Shown in pieces: positions 34,378-42,240 of a stretch of 43,740 nucleotides of DNA (the stretch's first letter is position 1; each line of letters opens with the position of its first letter). This DNA comes from Mycobacterium sp. 1465703.0. Lineage in GTDB: Bacteria; Actinomycetota; Actinomycetes; Mycobacteriales; Mycobacteriaceae. The notes beneath the pieces are model-generated. The model saw only the letters and a list, made by a program, of their open reading frames with translations, had not been told where the DNA came from and did not search any database. Both the position numbers and the translations under genes were made by a program. Where the stretch lies: assembly GCF_001672975.1 (NCBI RefSeq), contig NZ_LZKU01000060.1, forward strand, positions 1-43,740. Reading direction: 5' to 3'.

Positions 34378-34878
34378 TTACGTCGGATTGTCGGCGATTT
34401 GGCGGATCCGCTCTAGCGGCAGGTGCTCGGAGTCTACAAAGACTGGCCTGTTGACACGACTACTCACCTTCCAGCCGCCAACAGCGACAACGACATACGA
34501 CGTCTCGGCATCGGTCATCAAGATGGGTCTTGCCGATTCCTGTGGTGCGTCACCATCGCGGCCGTAAAGGCAAACGGTCGAACGAGTGCGAGCCGAGGTG
34601 GTGCTCCACTCCAGCAACGTAAAGTTGTTCACCGTGTGCAGGGTGGTTCTGGCTCCGGCTTCCCGACGGCCAGCGTAGAACTTGGCGATCGCCTGTCGGC
34701 CCTGCAAGCGCGCACCGGGCATACCGATTTCGAAGACGGCGTCCTCAGTGTAGTATTCCGGAGCGGCCTGGGCTGCATTGAAATCCACTTCCGACCAATA
34801 TGCACACTCCAAGGCCCACAGCTGATTCCACAACACCGCGGCTTCCATTGCCTGTGCGTCCTTCATGTCAGCGGTCAC
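34378..34878 (-). CDS. SnoaL-like (NTF2 fold) protein
   Basis: A 166-residue NTF2-fold protein: MEAAVLWNQLWALECAYWSEVD, EYYTEDAVFEIG, the loop GRQAIAKFYAGRR and a C-terminal strand GGWKVSSRVNRPVFVD. The fold is used for ring cyclases, dehydratases and small ring-hydroxylating dioxygenase subunits. GTG 34878 has AGGGAG at 34884-34889; ATG 34866 is an alternative. The start overlaps the hydratase-like gene by 11 bases, so the two are coupled. Confidence 0.75.
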   Translation of the reverse strand: MTADMKDAQAMEAAVLWNQLWALECAYWSEVDFNAAQAAPEYYTEDAVFEIGMPGARLQGRQAIAKFYAGRREAGARTTLHTVNNFTLLEWSTTSARTRSTVCLYGRDGDAPQESARPILMTDAETSYVVVAVGGWKVSSRVNRPVFVDSEHLPLERIRQIADNPT

Positions 34879-35686
34879 ACCGGCTCCCTTCTGTATTATT
34901 CGTGAACCGCACCCCAATGCTGCCGAGTGTGGTGAACATCGCTCGGGCGCTTCGAGAGCCATCTGGCAACCCCAGCGGCTTCGTGATGGATCCCGTCATA
35001 ACAACCATGCCGGCCTCGAGCGCCAAACCGTATTCAGACAGATGCCGTGCGATGGCTGACACGACGCTTAGCGGACTACCCATGACTTCGGCTCCCGTCC
35101 CGGAGCCGGTGATACGCCCATCGACGGTCAGAACTACGCCTTCCAAGTGGAGATCCTGCACCCCACCCAACGACCGCGGAGCCCCAATGACAACGAGCCC
35201 ATCGGTTTTCTGCGTAGCGATGGCATGCTGCTCGCTCCGCTGTTTGGCCACGGTCGACGGTGACCACGGTGCGATCTCGATGGCCGGACACAGTGCCCCG
35301 ATCGCGCGGGAGGCATCAAGGTCATTAACATGCGGGCCAGCGAGACCTTCCGAAAGCACCACAGCGATTTCGCTTTCCACGTAAGTGACTCCGGGCTTAA
35401 CCACATACTGCGCACCTTCGCGCGCCAAATTCGAAGACAGCAAGGTGCCGACGATCGGCAACGGCATCGGGGAATCACCAAGAATGTCTCGCGCAGCCAA
35501 GGACGTACCCGCGGCCTTGTATCCGATGATCCGATCGCCGCCGGCGACACGTTTGCGCATGTGCTCGAACTGGAGTTCATACGCGTCTGCGTACGTCATC
35601 TCGGGCTGGACACTGAGCACATCGACATGCGGTTCGGACCACGTGTCGTCATTCAACACTAGATCGACGAGGCCGTCGGAAGGCAA
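34868..35686 (-). CDS. 2-keto-4-pentenoate hydratase-like protein (FAH superfamily)
   Basis: A 272-residue protein related to 2-hydroxypenta-2,4-dienoate hydratase and 4-oxalocrotonate decarboxylase, which act after meta ring cleavage. Family features are YELQFEHMRKRVAGGDRIIGYKAAGTS, the metal-binding VESEIAVVL, the PAIEI motif and MVVMTGSITKPLGL near the C-terminus. TTG 35686 is preceded by GAGGAGG (35691-35697). It lies 18 bases after the quinone oxidoreductase gene. No extradiol dioxygenase is in the window, so the upstream substrate is unclear. Confidence 0.85.
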   Translation of the reverse strand: MPSDGLVDLVLNDDTWSEPHVDVLSVQPEMTYADAYELQFEHMRKRVAGGDRIIGYKAAGTSLAARDILGDSPMPLPIVGTLLSSNLAREGAQYVVKPGVTYVESEIAVVLSEGLAGPHVNDLDASRAIGALCPAIEIAPWSPSTVAKQRSEQHAIATQKTDGLVVIGAPRSLGGVQDLHLEGVVLTVDGRITGSGTGAEVMGSPLSVVSAIARHLSEYGLALEAGMVVMTGSITKPLGLPDGSRSARAMFTTLGSIGVRFTNNTEGSRCDR

Positions 35687-35704
35687 TGATCCTCCTCAAA
35701 TCAA

Positions 35705-36679
35705 TCATGGCACAAGAACGAGTTTTCCTGTGGTACTTCTAGATTCAAGAGCTCGATGCGCGGCTGCGGCATTGGCCAATGAGTAGCTGGCCGAGAGATG
35801 CAGCTTGATACTGCCTTCGGTGAGCCAACTGAACACCTCATCGGCGCGTTTCGTGAGCTCCGCTCGGGTCGCTACGAAGTCAGCCAGACGCGGTCTGGTG
35901 AGGAAGATGGAGCCAGCGTCCGCCAGCTCATGGACATCCACCAGCGGAGTCTGGCCTCCTGATGCGCCGTAGAGCACTACCATGCCGCGCCGACGCACGC
36001 AGTCCAGGCTTGACCGAAACTGCGGGCCACCAACACCGTTGAACACGACGTCCACTCCGCGACCATGAGTGAAATTGCGCGCTGCGATGGCAATTCCGTC
36101 GTAGCCAACCACAACATCCTCGGCACCCGATGCGCGAGCGTGCTCCACCTTGGCTTCATCGGAGACAACGCCGAGCACCCTGCCGCCATGCGCGGTGATG
36201 ATCTGCGTCAGCAAGCGCCCCACTCCGCCGGCTGCCGAGAAAACCAGGGCGCTGTCCCCGGGGGATATGGGACCCCAGACCGAGGTTGCCAGATAGTGTG
36301 CGGTAAGACCCTGCGCAAGCACTGCCGCGCCGTCCGTGGTTTCCACCGCCGGCGGAACATGTACCGCTTGCGCTGCCGGGACAACCGCGAATTCGCTGTA
36401 GCTTCCATCGGTGTTTGGCCACGCCACCCGATCACCGACGCTGAATTCAGTAACATCGTGCCCTATTTCGACCACCACGCCCGCCCCCTCAGTTCCCAGC
36501 CGCAGGGGTGGAGGCGGCATCGATGGGTAGGCGCCGCGACGCACCATCACATCACGGAAGTTCACGCCGGCGGCCTGCACGCGCACGACAAGATCGGAAG
36601 GGCCCGGATGGGGGTCAGGCTGGTCCACGACAGCCAACACATCAGGCCCACCGAACTCTTTGACCACTACGGCACGCAT
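35705..36679 (-). CDS. NADPH:quinone oxidoreductase-like MDR protein
   Basis: A 324-residue medium-chain dehydrogenase/reductase of the zinc-free quinone-oxidoreductase group. N-terminal MRAVVVKEFGGPDVL, the GVNFRDVMVRRGAYP loop, LGTEGAGVVVEIG, the nucleotide-binding AAGGVGRLLTQI and C-terminal ALESRSTTGKLVLVP are typical. It probably reduces an enone or enoyl intermediate with NADPH. Its ATG shares bases with the stop of a small upstream ORF (TGATG). Confidence 0.88.
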   Translation of the reverse strand: MRAVVVKEFGGPDVLAVVDQPDPHPGPSDLVVRVQAAGVNFRDVMVRRGAYPSMPPPPLRLGTEGAGVVVEIGHDVTEFSVGDRVAWPNTDGSYSEFAVVPAAQAVHVPPAVETTDGAAVLAQGLTAHYLATSVWGPISPGDSALVFSAAGGVGRLLTQIITAHGGRVLGVVSDEAKVEHARASGAEDVVVGYDGIAIAARNFTHGRGVDVVFNGVGGPQFRSSLDCVRRRGMVVLYGASGGQTPLVDVHELADAGSIFLTRPRLADFVATRAELTKRADEVFSWLTEGSIKLHLSASYSLANAAAAHRALESRSTTGKLVLVP

Positions 36680-36855
36680 CAGCGGTCTACCGCCAACGTC
36701 ATATCCGTCGGCGGCTCAGCGGTGAACTCGAAACGCAAGTCCTCAAGCCGGTTCCTGTACCCCGCGCGACTTCTCAACTTGACCTCCTCATAAGGCACGG
36801 ACCATTTCGGACAGCGCGGCCAGCCGCGCCGCGCATAGCGAATTTCGGCGGTCAT
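36679..36855 (-). CDS. Possible small protein coupled to the quinone oxidoreductase
   Basis: A 58-codon frame from ATG 36855 ends in TGATG, sharing bases with the ATG of the next gene, an arrangement typical of translational coupling. The second half (SVPYEEVKLRSRAGYRNRL and, after a short step, FEFTAEPP) has natural-looking composition; the first half does not, and there is no good ribosome-binding site. The frame stays open back to 37014, across operator site C. It may be the C-terminal end of a gene whose N-terminus has been lost. Family not recognised. Confidence 0.3.
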   Translation of the reverse strand: MTAEIRYARRGWPRCPKWSVPYEEVKLRSRAGYRNRLEDLRFEFTAEPPTDMTLAVDR

Positions 36856-36949
36856 CGCCGGAATGACGAATACAAGGGTGCATGGCGCCTTGCCTTGGCG
36901 GCGTGCGGCCGTACTTCCGTAAAGTTTTTCGTCGAAACTCAAAGGGCGT

Positions 36950-37004
36950 TTGACACAGAAATATCCGCAACCGTACCATCGGCATGGTCCGTGCGACGGA
37001 CCAT
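36950..37004 (+). promoter_or_regulatory. Promoter and operator-like palindrome, site C
   Basis: On the plus strand, TTGACA (36950-36955) and TACCAT (36974-36979) are 18 bases apart and could be the -35/-10 of the LLM gene. Just downstream, ATGGTCCGT (36984-36992) and ACGGACCAT (36996-37004) are perfect 9-bp arms around GCG, with the core GGTCC-N7-GGACC at 36986-37002. A repressor bound here would cover the likely transcription start. It also lies upstream of the divergent quinone-oxidoreductase cluster. Confidence 0.65.
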
Positions 37005-37126
37005 TGGTCTGCATAGCAGAACAATATACGCCGGAAAGCCCGTTCGTAAAGTGGCGACCGCCTCGCTGCGACGGCGGGTACTACGGCCCACCATGACGGC
37101 AGTCGACCCGTCGCCGAGACGTAACA

Positions 37127-38194
37127 ATGGGGCCCAGATTGAGCGATCATAAGCTGGATGAACTCGGTTTTTACCTACTGGCCGGGGCTGACGCGGACCC
37201 TGCGAACGTCATAGACGAGGCACGCCGTGGCGAAGAACTGGGATTGGGTACAGCGTTTCTTGCCGAACGTTGGAAAATGAGCGCCGAAGCCTCCTCCCTC
37301 TCAGGTGCTGCCTGCACCGCTACAACTCGGCTCCGCATCGGCATCGCCGCCACCAATCACAACCTGCGACATCCGGTTATCACGGCCGCGTGGGCGGCAA
37401 CCCTGGACCGACTGTCAAATGGACGGTTCATCCTCGGAATCGGTCCCGGCGTCGCCGCGGTATATCGCTCATTCGGGCTTCCTCCGGTAACCACGGCGCA
37501 AATGCGCGACTGGGCAGGGCTCATCCGGCGTCTCTGGCGAGGCGAGACGATCCGTGACCATCACGGGCCAGCCGGCGATTTCCCCGTGCTGCGGATCGAC
37601 TGCGCGCCGATGCATTCGACGATTCCCTTGGCCTTGGTCGCCTTCCACGACGACGATCTCGCGCTTGGAGGCGAACTCTTCGACGACGTCGTCCTACACA
37701 CCTTCCTTGACGAGGAAGCGCTCACGCGCGCGGTCAAGATCATCAAACACGCCGCCGTCTGCGCTGGACGTGACCCGGCGTCTGTTCGCGTGTGGTCATG
37801 CCTGATCACGGCGGGAGATCACCTACCGGAAGAAGTTCGCTTGCAGAAAACCGTTGCCCGGCTGGCCAACTACCTGCAGTACCTCGGTGACGATTTTGTC
37901 GCTGATTACGGTTGGGACCCACTCGTGCTTCGCCGATTTCGTGCCGACCCAGTCGTCTCCTCGTTCACCGAGCCGATCGAAAGTGATGCGACCCATGATC
38001 AGCTCAGCCACATCGCCGAGATTCTTCCGACCACCTGGTTCGACTCAGTGGCAACGGGCAGCGCGCAGCAGTGTGCCGCACGCATCCGGCGCGAATTCGA
38101 TTGCGGCGCCGATCGAGTAATTCTTCACGGCGCGACTCCTGACGAACTTGAGCCGATCATCGCGGCGTATCGCGCCACAAGCCAGGGAGCCTGA
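37127..38194 (+). CDS. LLM-class (F420-type) oxidoreductase, TIGR03857-like
   Basis: A 355-residue luciferase-like TIM-barrel protein. LDELGFYLLAGADADP, GEELGLGTAFLAERW, AATNHNLRHP, GRFILGIGPGVAAVYRSFGL and GADRVILHGATPDELEPII are typical of the actinobacterial TIGR03857 F420-dependent group. Such enzymes transfer hydride to or from F420H2 on varied, often unknown, substrates. ATG 37127 is chosen; a TTG at 37139 is possible. It is divergent from the quinone-oxidoreductase cluster with palindrome site C between them. Confidence 0.88.
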   Translation: MGPRLSDHKLDELGFYLLAGADADPANVIDEARRGEELGLGTAFLAERWKMSAEASSLSGAACTATTRLRIGIAATNHNLRHPVITAAWAATLDRLSNGRFILGIGPGVAAVYRSFGLPPVTTAQMRDWAGLIRRLWRGETIRDHHGPAGDFPVLRIDCAPMHSTIPLALVAFHDDDLALGGELFDDVVLHTFLDEEALTRAVKIIKHAAVCAGRDPASVRVWSCLITAGDHLPEEVRLQKTVARLANYLQYLGDDFVADYGWDPLVLRRFRADPVVSSFTEPIESDATHDQLSHIAEILPTTWFDSVATGSAQQCAARIRREFDCGADRVILHGATPDELEPIIAAYRATSQGA

Positions 38195-38281
38195 ACCGGG
38201 ACACCGCTTGGGTCAGAGTGAAGACCGCTGACCTGACCTCAGGTTGACGCGCTTATCCCCGTCCCACATCGACGCGACCGT

Positions 38282-38298
38282 GGGCCGGTGACTGGCCC
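38282..38298. terminator. Weak stem-loop between convergent genes
   Basis: GGGCC (38282-38286) and GGCCC (38294-38298) flank a 7-base loop, between the ends of the LLM gene (38194) and the DUF732 gene (38306). A separate 6-bp dyad ACCTGA/TCAGGT is at 38231-38244. No U tract. Either could serve as a bidirectional terminator, with little support. Confidence 0.25.
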
Positions 38299-38305
38299 TA
38301 TGCCG

Positions 38306-38806
38306 TCACTGTGCGGGTGGTTGGTAGCCTGCGGCCGAGTTCCTCAGCTGCCAGATCTGCGCTGGGCACAGCAAATTAACCGCATACGAGACAAGGTAGT
38401 TGGCCGCAAATTCGTCGTTGGGCATGACGTCGCGCTTCACATCGCCCATGATTTGGGCATAGCTCGCGTTCCCGCGGAGGTTGTCACAGATTCCGTAGCC
38501 ATACTTGACGGCTTCGTCGGGGTTCGCGAAATTGTAATGGCGCCGCACCATGACGTCATACACATACTCCACTTCCGGTGCCGGCATTGCGTTCGCCCGC
38601 GCCGGTAGCACCTGTGTCGCCCCGCCGACGGCAGTCGCAACGAGGACTAGGGCGGCGAGCCACCCGCCGCTGTTGGTGGCTAACGCGCCGGCACACCTGC
38701 ATCGTTGCAGCAGGCGCGCGCGCGTCGGTCCGTCGCCATCCCCACTCGCTCGGTGCATATCGCGTTCGAACTCGTCGTGTCGGCTGGAGTCGAAGTACGA
38801 GTTCAT
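38306..38806 (-). CDS. DUF732 domain protein, membrane-anchored or secreted
   Basis: A 166-residue protein: a cytoplasmic N-terminal segment with many charged residues, one hydrophobic segment (GGWLAALVLVATAVGGATQVL, about 47-67), and a DUF732-like domain with YDVMVRRHYNFANPDEAVKYG, GICDNLRGN and a second Cys in AVNLLCPAQIW. Two cysteines about 60 residues apart probably form a disulfide, as in mycobacterial DUF732 exported proteins. ATG 38806 has GGGA about eight bases upstream. Function unknown; the gene closes the mam cluster. Confidence 0.7.
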   Translation of the reverse strand: MNSYFDSSRHDEFERDMHRASGDGDGPTRARLLQRCRCAGALATNSGGWLAALVLVATAVGGATQVLPARANAMPAPEVEYVYDVMVRRHYNFANPDEAVKYGYGICDNLRGNASYAQIMGDVKRDVMPNDEFAANYLVSYAVNLLCPAQIWQLRNSAAGYQPPAQ

Positions 38807-38852
38807 GCGATTTCCCAACTTGAAGCGATTACTCGGGTTGAACGAACTTGCC

Positions 38853-39500
38853 CTATTGCGGCGCATACGCCGGCGGCGGGTAAACACCCCGCAGGATCCA
38901 CGGAAACCAATCGATGCCGAATTCGATTTCGTCGCTAGCGTCATAGTCGGGGAAAGGGTCGAGCGGAACATTCACGCCCTGAGTGTTGACCGGCTGGTCT
39001 GGCTGCCCGTAGACCGCAACCACAACGGTGCGATCCAAGCTGTTCAAGGACCACACGCCCATTTGGCTGTTGGCACAGTCGGACATGACAGCGAAATCTG
39101 CGGAGTCGTGATACCAACCGTTGAGCAACTCAAGGTTGCTGATCGCAAGGGCGGGGTTGATCGCCACTGTCTCGGCCACCTTACCGTGGTAGCCGGCCGC
39201 ATTGGCGCGGTCTTGTGGGTTAGATCCGTCTGAGCCAATATCACCGTCAAGAGCACGGTTGTTGAGCACGTCCTCGGCGTGCCGCTGCGCTGCGATTTGA
39301 AGTTGCGGGTTGGGCCTGACCTGGTTCAGGCAGCCAGCCTGACGGTGAATCGTGTCGACGTTGGCGATGGCACCGTCGTTGAGCCGCTTGTTGTTTGGTA
39401 TGAGTGTGTTGTTGTCGTTGTCTGCATGGGCGACGGGCATGCCCAGGAGCGCGCCGGCAGCCAGAACCAAGCCTGGCATGGCAAGAGGCCTGCGATGCAT
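38853..39500 (-). CDS. Secreted CAP-domain protein
   Basis: A 215-residue protein with a signal peptide (MHRRPLAMPGLVLAAGALL, cleavage likely after AHA) and a CAP/SCP-like domain: NPQLQIAAQRHAEDVLNN, NAAGYHGKVAETVAIN and SNLELLNGWYHD. In CAP proteins two His and two Glu line the cavity; RHAEDV, AGYHG and VAETV supply candidates. Two cysteines (AGCLNQ, SDCANS) may pair. ATG 39500 has GAGGAG six bases upstream. It follows the mam genes on the same strand with a 64-base gap, so co-expression is likely. Confidence 0.78.
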   Translation of the reverse strand: MHRRPLAMPGLVLAAGALLGMPVAHADNDNNTLIPNNKRLNDGAIANVDTIHRQAGCLNQVRPNPQLQIAAQRHAEDVLNNRALDGDIGSDGSNPQDRANAAGYHGKVAETVAINPALAISNLELLNGWYHDSADFAVMSDCANSQMGVWSLNSLDRTVVVAVYGQPDQPVNTQGVNVPLDPFPDYDASDEIEFGIDWFPWILRGVYPPPAYAPQ

Positions 39501-39564
39501 GTCGATCTCCTCTTTTAAATCGCCACGCGGGATGGGTGTCGCGTTGCGCGGCGGGCCTTGCACA

Positions 39565-40263
39565 CTAGATGGGCTCGAACTGTGAAATGAGCCAACGCCC
39601 GTTGATCTTGTCGAGGATCACGCGAACGGTGGATGCGGTGTCAGTTGGTGCATCATCACCGACGGTGACGGTCTGATCGACGAAAGCCAGGACCACCGCA
39701 TGGTTTTCGGTTGCCGATACCGAAGCGACACCGGACACCTTAGCTACCGCCGAGATCTTCCTCTGTTTGGCGCCCGGAATGACGACATCACTGATCAATC
39801 GGGTGTAGTCATCGCGAAATTTGCCGGTCATCCGATTAGCCGCGGAAACCAAGTCCTTGTCCACCGTGTCGGGACGGTAAGAGAGCATCGCGATGGTGTT
39901 TTCGCTTGCTGCTTGCGTCGACTGCGCAGCCGCTGCGCGCGACAACTCTGCTTTACCACTCTGCCATTTCAAATAACCTGCGCCTGAGCCCAGGGCCAGG
40001 GCCAGGGCTGGCAGTAGCCCGCAGGCCACCATGCGTTTCCACGAGAATCGGTCGCCCAGCCCGGCTGGGTCTTTAGCCGTCTCGGCCTGCTCGGCTTCGT
40101 CAGCCGCGTCGGCTTTGCCGTGAACGTCGCCGTTGTCGTTGCCGTCTGCCACCGCGTCGTCGGGAGCCGACGCTTCTTCAGGTTGAGCCGGCGGTGCGCT
40201 CGTGCTGTTGTCGCTGTCGATCGGCACTTCGCGCTCTAATTCGGTCGTCTTGCTGTGGCTCAT
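39565..40263 (-). CDS. Mce-associated membrane protein (Mam), second of pair
   Basis: A 232-residue protein: a long acidic, disordered cytoplasmic N-terminus (about residues 1-70), one transmembrane helix (VACGLLPALALALGSGAGYL), and an exported NTF2-like domain ending VRVILDKINGRWLISQFEPI. This layout matches the Mam (Rv0177/Rv0178-like) proteins that accompany mycobacterial mce operons and are thought to stabilise the transporter. It overlaps the upstream mam gene by four bases. No mce operon is directly upstream here (see the relic at 40917). Confidence 0.85.
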   Translation of the reverse strand: MSHSKTTELEREVPIDSDNSTSAPPAQPEEASAPDDAVADGNDNGDVHGKADAADEAEQAETAKDPAGLGDRFSWKRMVACGLLPALALALGSGAGYLKWQSGKAELSRAAAAQSTQAASENTIAMLSYRPDTVDKDLVSAANRMTGKFRDDYTRLISDVVIPGAKQRKISAVAKVSGVASVSATENHAVVLAFVDQTVTVGDDAPTDTASTVRVILDKINGRWLISQFEPI

Positions 40264-40913
40264 GGCACAAACTCAACGTCGGACACCTTAGCGTCGTCAC
40301 CGACCCGCTCGACGCTTATCCTCATCCGCCAACGGCGCGGGACTTGTTCCGATACACCGGCATTCGATGTTTTCACCGACACCGCGATGAGTACCCGAGC
40401 TTGGTCGCCTTGCTGCGATTCCAGGCCTGCCTCGGAGATGGCGCCTTGCGTTTTTGACTTCGCTTTCTTAACAACCTCGATAAACGGCTGTGAGCGCTTC
40501 TTGAAATCATCGCGGAACGCGCCCGTCGATGAATCCAGGATCCGCTGCACGTCGGTGTCAACTTCGGTGTAATCGATGGTCGTCAAGTTCAACGCGCCTT
40601 GGCGCGCGACTGCGACCCACTGGTTACGTTGCGCGTGCGCCTGTCGTGTTTCGTATGTGCGGTAGCCCAACCAGCCAGCCAAAGAGCCCACTGCGACCAC
40701 GACGGCAGCACCTACGACGATCGCGGACCTCAAGCTCGAAAGACGGGTCCGGCCGCAGCGCTTGACGTGCTGATCGGCGGGATCCTCGGTGTCGGTCGCT
40801 TCGATCTGGCTGTGCTCCTTTTCCTCAGCCGAGGATTCCTGCGCCAACCCAGCATCCTCCGCTTCGGAAGAGCCGTTTAGACAACGGCCGTCGGTACCAG
40901 CAAGCTTTGGCAT
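40260..40913 (-). CDS. Mce-associated membrane protein (Mam), first of pair
   Basis: A 217-residue protein with an acidic N-terminus, a transmembrane helix (SAIVVGAAVVVAVGSLAGWLG), and an exported domain with DVQRILDSSTGAFRDDFKKR, the most conserved Mam segment, and a terminal MRISVERVGDDAKVSDVEFVP. ATG 40913 has AAAGGA eight bases upstream and begins three bases after the TAG of an mce-like tail frame. Confidence 0.86.
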   Translation of the reverse strand: MPKLAGTDGRCLNGSSEAEDAGLAQESSAEEKEHSQIEATDTEDPADQHVKRCGRTRLSSLRSAIVVGAAVVVAVGSLAGWLGYRTYETRQAHAQRNQWVAVARQGALNLTTIDYTEVDTDVQRILDSSTGAFRDDFKKRSQPFIEVVKKAKSKTQGAISEAGLESQQGDQARVLIAVSVKTSNAGVSEQVPRRWRMRISVERVGDDAKVSDVEFVP

Positions 40914-40916
40914 TGT

Positions 40917-41344
40917 CTATTCCTTTCCGGCACCACGCGCCGGGTTGCTTTGGCGGTACCAGCACCCAGTCGGACCAACGTATTTGCCAGAGGTTGGGTC
41001 ATATCCGGACGGCCGTTACCGGGCGGACACCGGCCGATGCCGAGATTTTGCGTTGCTGGCCAGTCAGGTGATGTCGCCTCTGGCGACGAGGTCTTCTGCG
41101 AAGATCCTTCCTCGTTCGACGGGTCGGCCAGCGACGGTAGTGGCAAGGCTGCGTAATTGGACGGCATCCCGTCCTGGCTGTGCGCGAGTCCACCAAGACG
41201 CGCCCGTGACCATTCGAAGACCCTTCCCCCACTGGCCGCGACAAGCCGAAGTAGTTTCTCGCCGGGACGGGACGGATTGACTGTCGGTTGACCGTCAGCA
41301 TCGCATCGCCCTGAAGTGAGGAGAGCGTCCCACAACATTGTCAT
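40917..41344 (-). pseudogene. Relic of an mce-type gene upstream of the mam pair
   Basis: Two frames are involved. A frame starting at ATG 41344, with GGGGAG seven bases upstream, opens MTMLWDALLTSGRCDADGQP but resembles nothing further on. A different frame at 41010-40917 reads GYDPTSGKYVGPTGCWYRQ and stops (TAG) three bases before the mam start. The second matches the C-terminal tail of Mce proteins (compare PYDPATGKYLGPDG in mceF here). The best reading is a deletion or frameshift relic of the last mce gene of a lost operon that kept its promoter and its mam genes. The start frame's identity is uncertain. Confidence 0.5.
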
Positions 41345-41369
41345 GCCTTGTCTCCCCTGACAGTTCGCA

Positions 41370-41388
41370 TGGTCCGTAATGTGGACCA
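41370..41388. promoter_or_regulatory. Operator-like palindrome, site D (GGTCC-N7-GGACC)
   Basis: TGGTCC (41370-41375) and GGACCA (41383-41388) are perfect 6-bp arms with a 7-base spacer, ending 26 bases upstream of ATG 41344. Spacing and arms equal sites A and C. It probably controls the transcript leading into the mam-CAP-DUF732 genes. Confidence 0.65.
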
Positions 41389-41580
41389 CTATTCCGTAAA
41401 ACGGCCTGAGGTTAACGTAGCTAGGGTGCGCCGCAGCGTCAAGCGACGAAATTCGATCTACCTGTCGCGGTGACACTCCACCGTCATTGGCGATGTCCTC
41501 GATGTCGATACGCGTCCAGAGGCCACCGGAGCCACCAATGGGCCGCATTGCATCAGGAGAATGCCGTAACGACGTGTTAG

Positions 41581-42240
41581 GAGGCGCTTGCCAATGCGCA
41601 CGAGGCGTTAGTACGCCGAGTAGCGCCGCTGCTGGGTCCGCTGACTTGCGACATCATGTTCGTGCAGTTGCGGCGCGCGGTGGAGGGCGAGGAACTCAGT
41701 GCCACCGAGCGGGCAGCCGGCACCGCGCTGCCTGGGGCTCGCCGACTCACCGTCGCGTTCGCCGACATGGTTGGGTTCACTCGCCAGGGCGAGGCGGTAC
41801 CGCCGGAGGACCTGGTGGGACTAGTTGAACGCCTGGCCGCGCTAGCGCGTGAAATCATCGACCCGCCAGTGCGATTCGTCAAGACGACCAGTGACGCGGT
41901 GATGCTGATCTGCCCGGATCCCGTCAAGTTGGTTGACGCGATGTTGGATTTGTCGGAGGCTGCCGGCCGCGACGCGAAACCGCCCGAACTGTGGATCGGT
42001 ATTCGCGTCGGGTTGGGCGGTGAGCCGGGCTCGGGACTGGTTCGGCAGTCCGGTCAACGTAGCCAGTCGTGTCACCGAAGTTGCGCCGCCGGGTGCAGTA
42101 CTGGTGGCAGGATCGGAATGACATGCGATCAGTGACGCGCGCCAGGGTTCGCGTGGTCCTTTGCCGAAGAATCCCGGCTCAAAGGCGTACGCGGCCGAAC
42201 GAACTGTGCCATGCCGGCCGCGCGGCCAACGATGGCCTAG
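41581..42240 (+). pseudogene. Frameshifted class III adenylate/guanylate cyclase
   Basis: The catalytic domain begins RRLTVAFADMVGFTRQGEAV (metal-binding Asp in FADMVGFT) and continues with [18 protein letters not shown], where a Lys-Thr-x-x-Asp segment matches the conserved cyclase core. Near 42020 the sequence shifts frame and goes on with [20 protein letters not shown] (the N-x3-R motif) to a TGA at 42117-42119. It shifts back for GFAWSFAEESRLKGVRG, the usual C-terminus, and ends at TAG 42238-42240. A stop at 41578-41580 blocks the N-terminal side, so the regulatory domain is missing. At least two frameshifts make it inactive. Confidence 0.75.

Noticed and set aside
35250..35268. Apparent dyad GGTCGACGGTGACC inside the hydratase-like gene
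   Set aside because: It lies inside a coding sequence and is explained by codon composition.
40877..41548. Single 223-codon minus-strand gene
   Set aside because: The frame crosses operator D and, near its end, runs beside the Mce-like tail in another frame; it overlaps the mam start by 37 bases, so it is better read as a relic.
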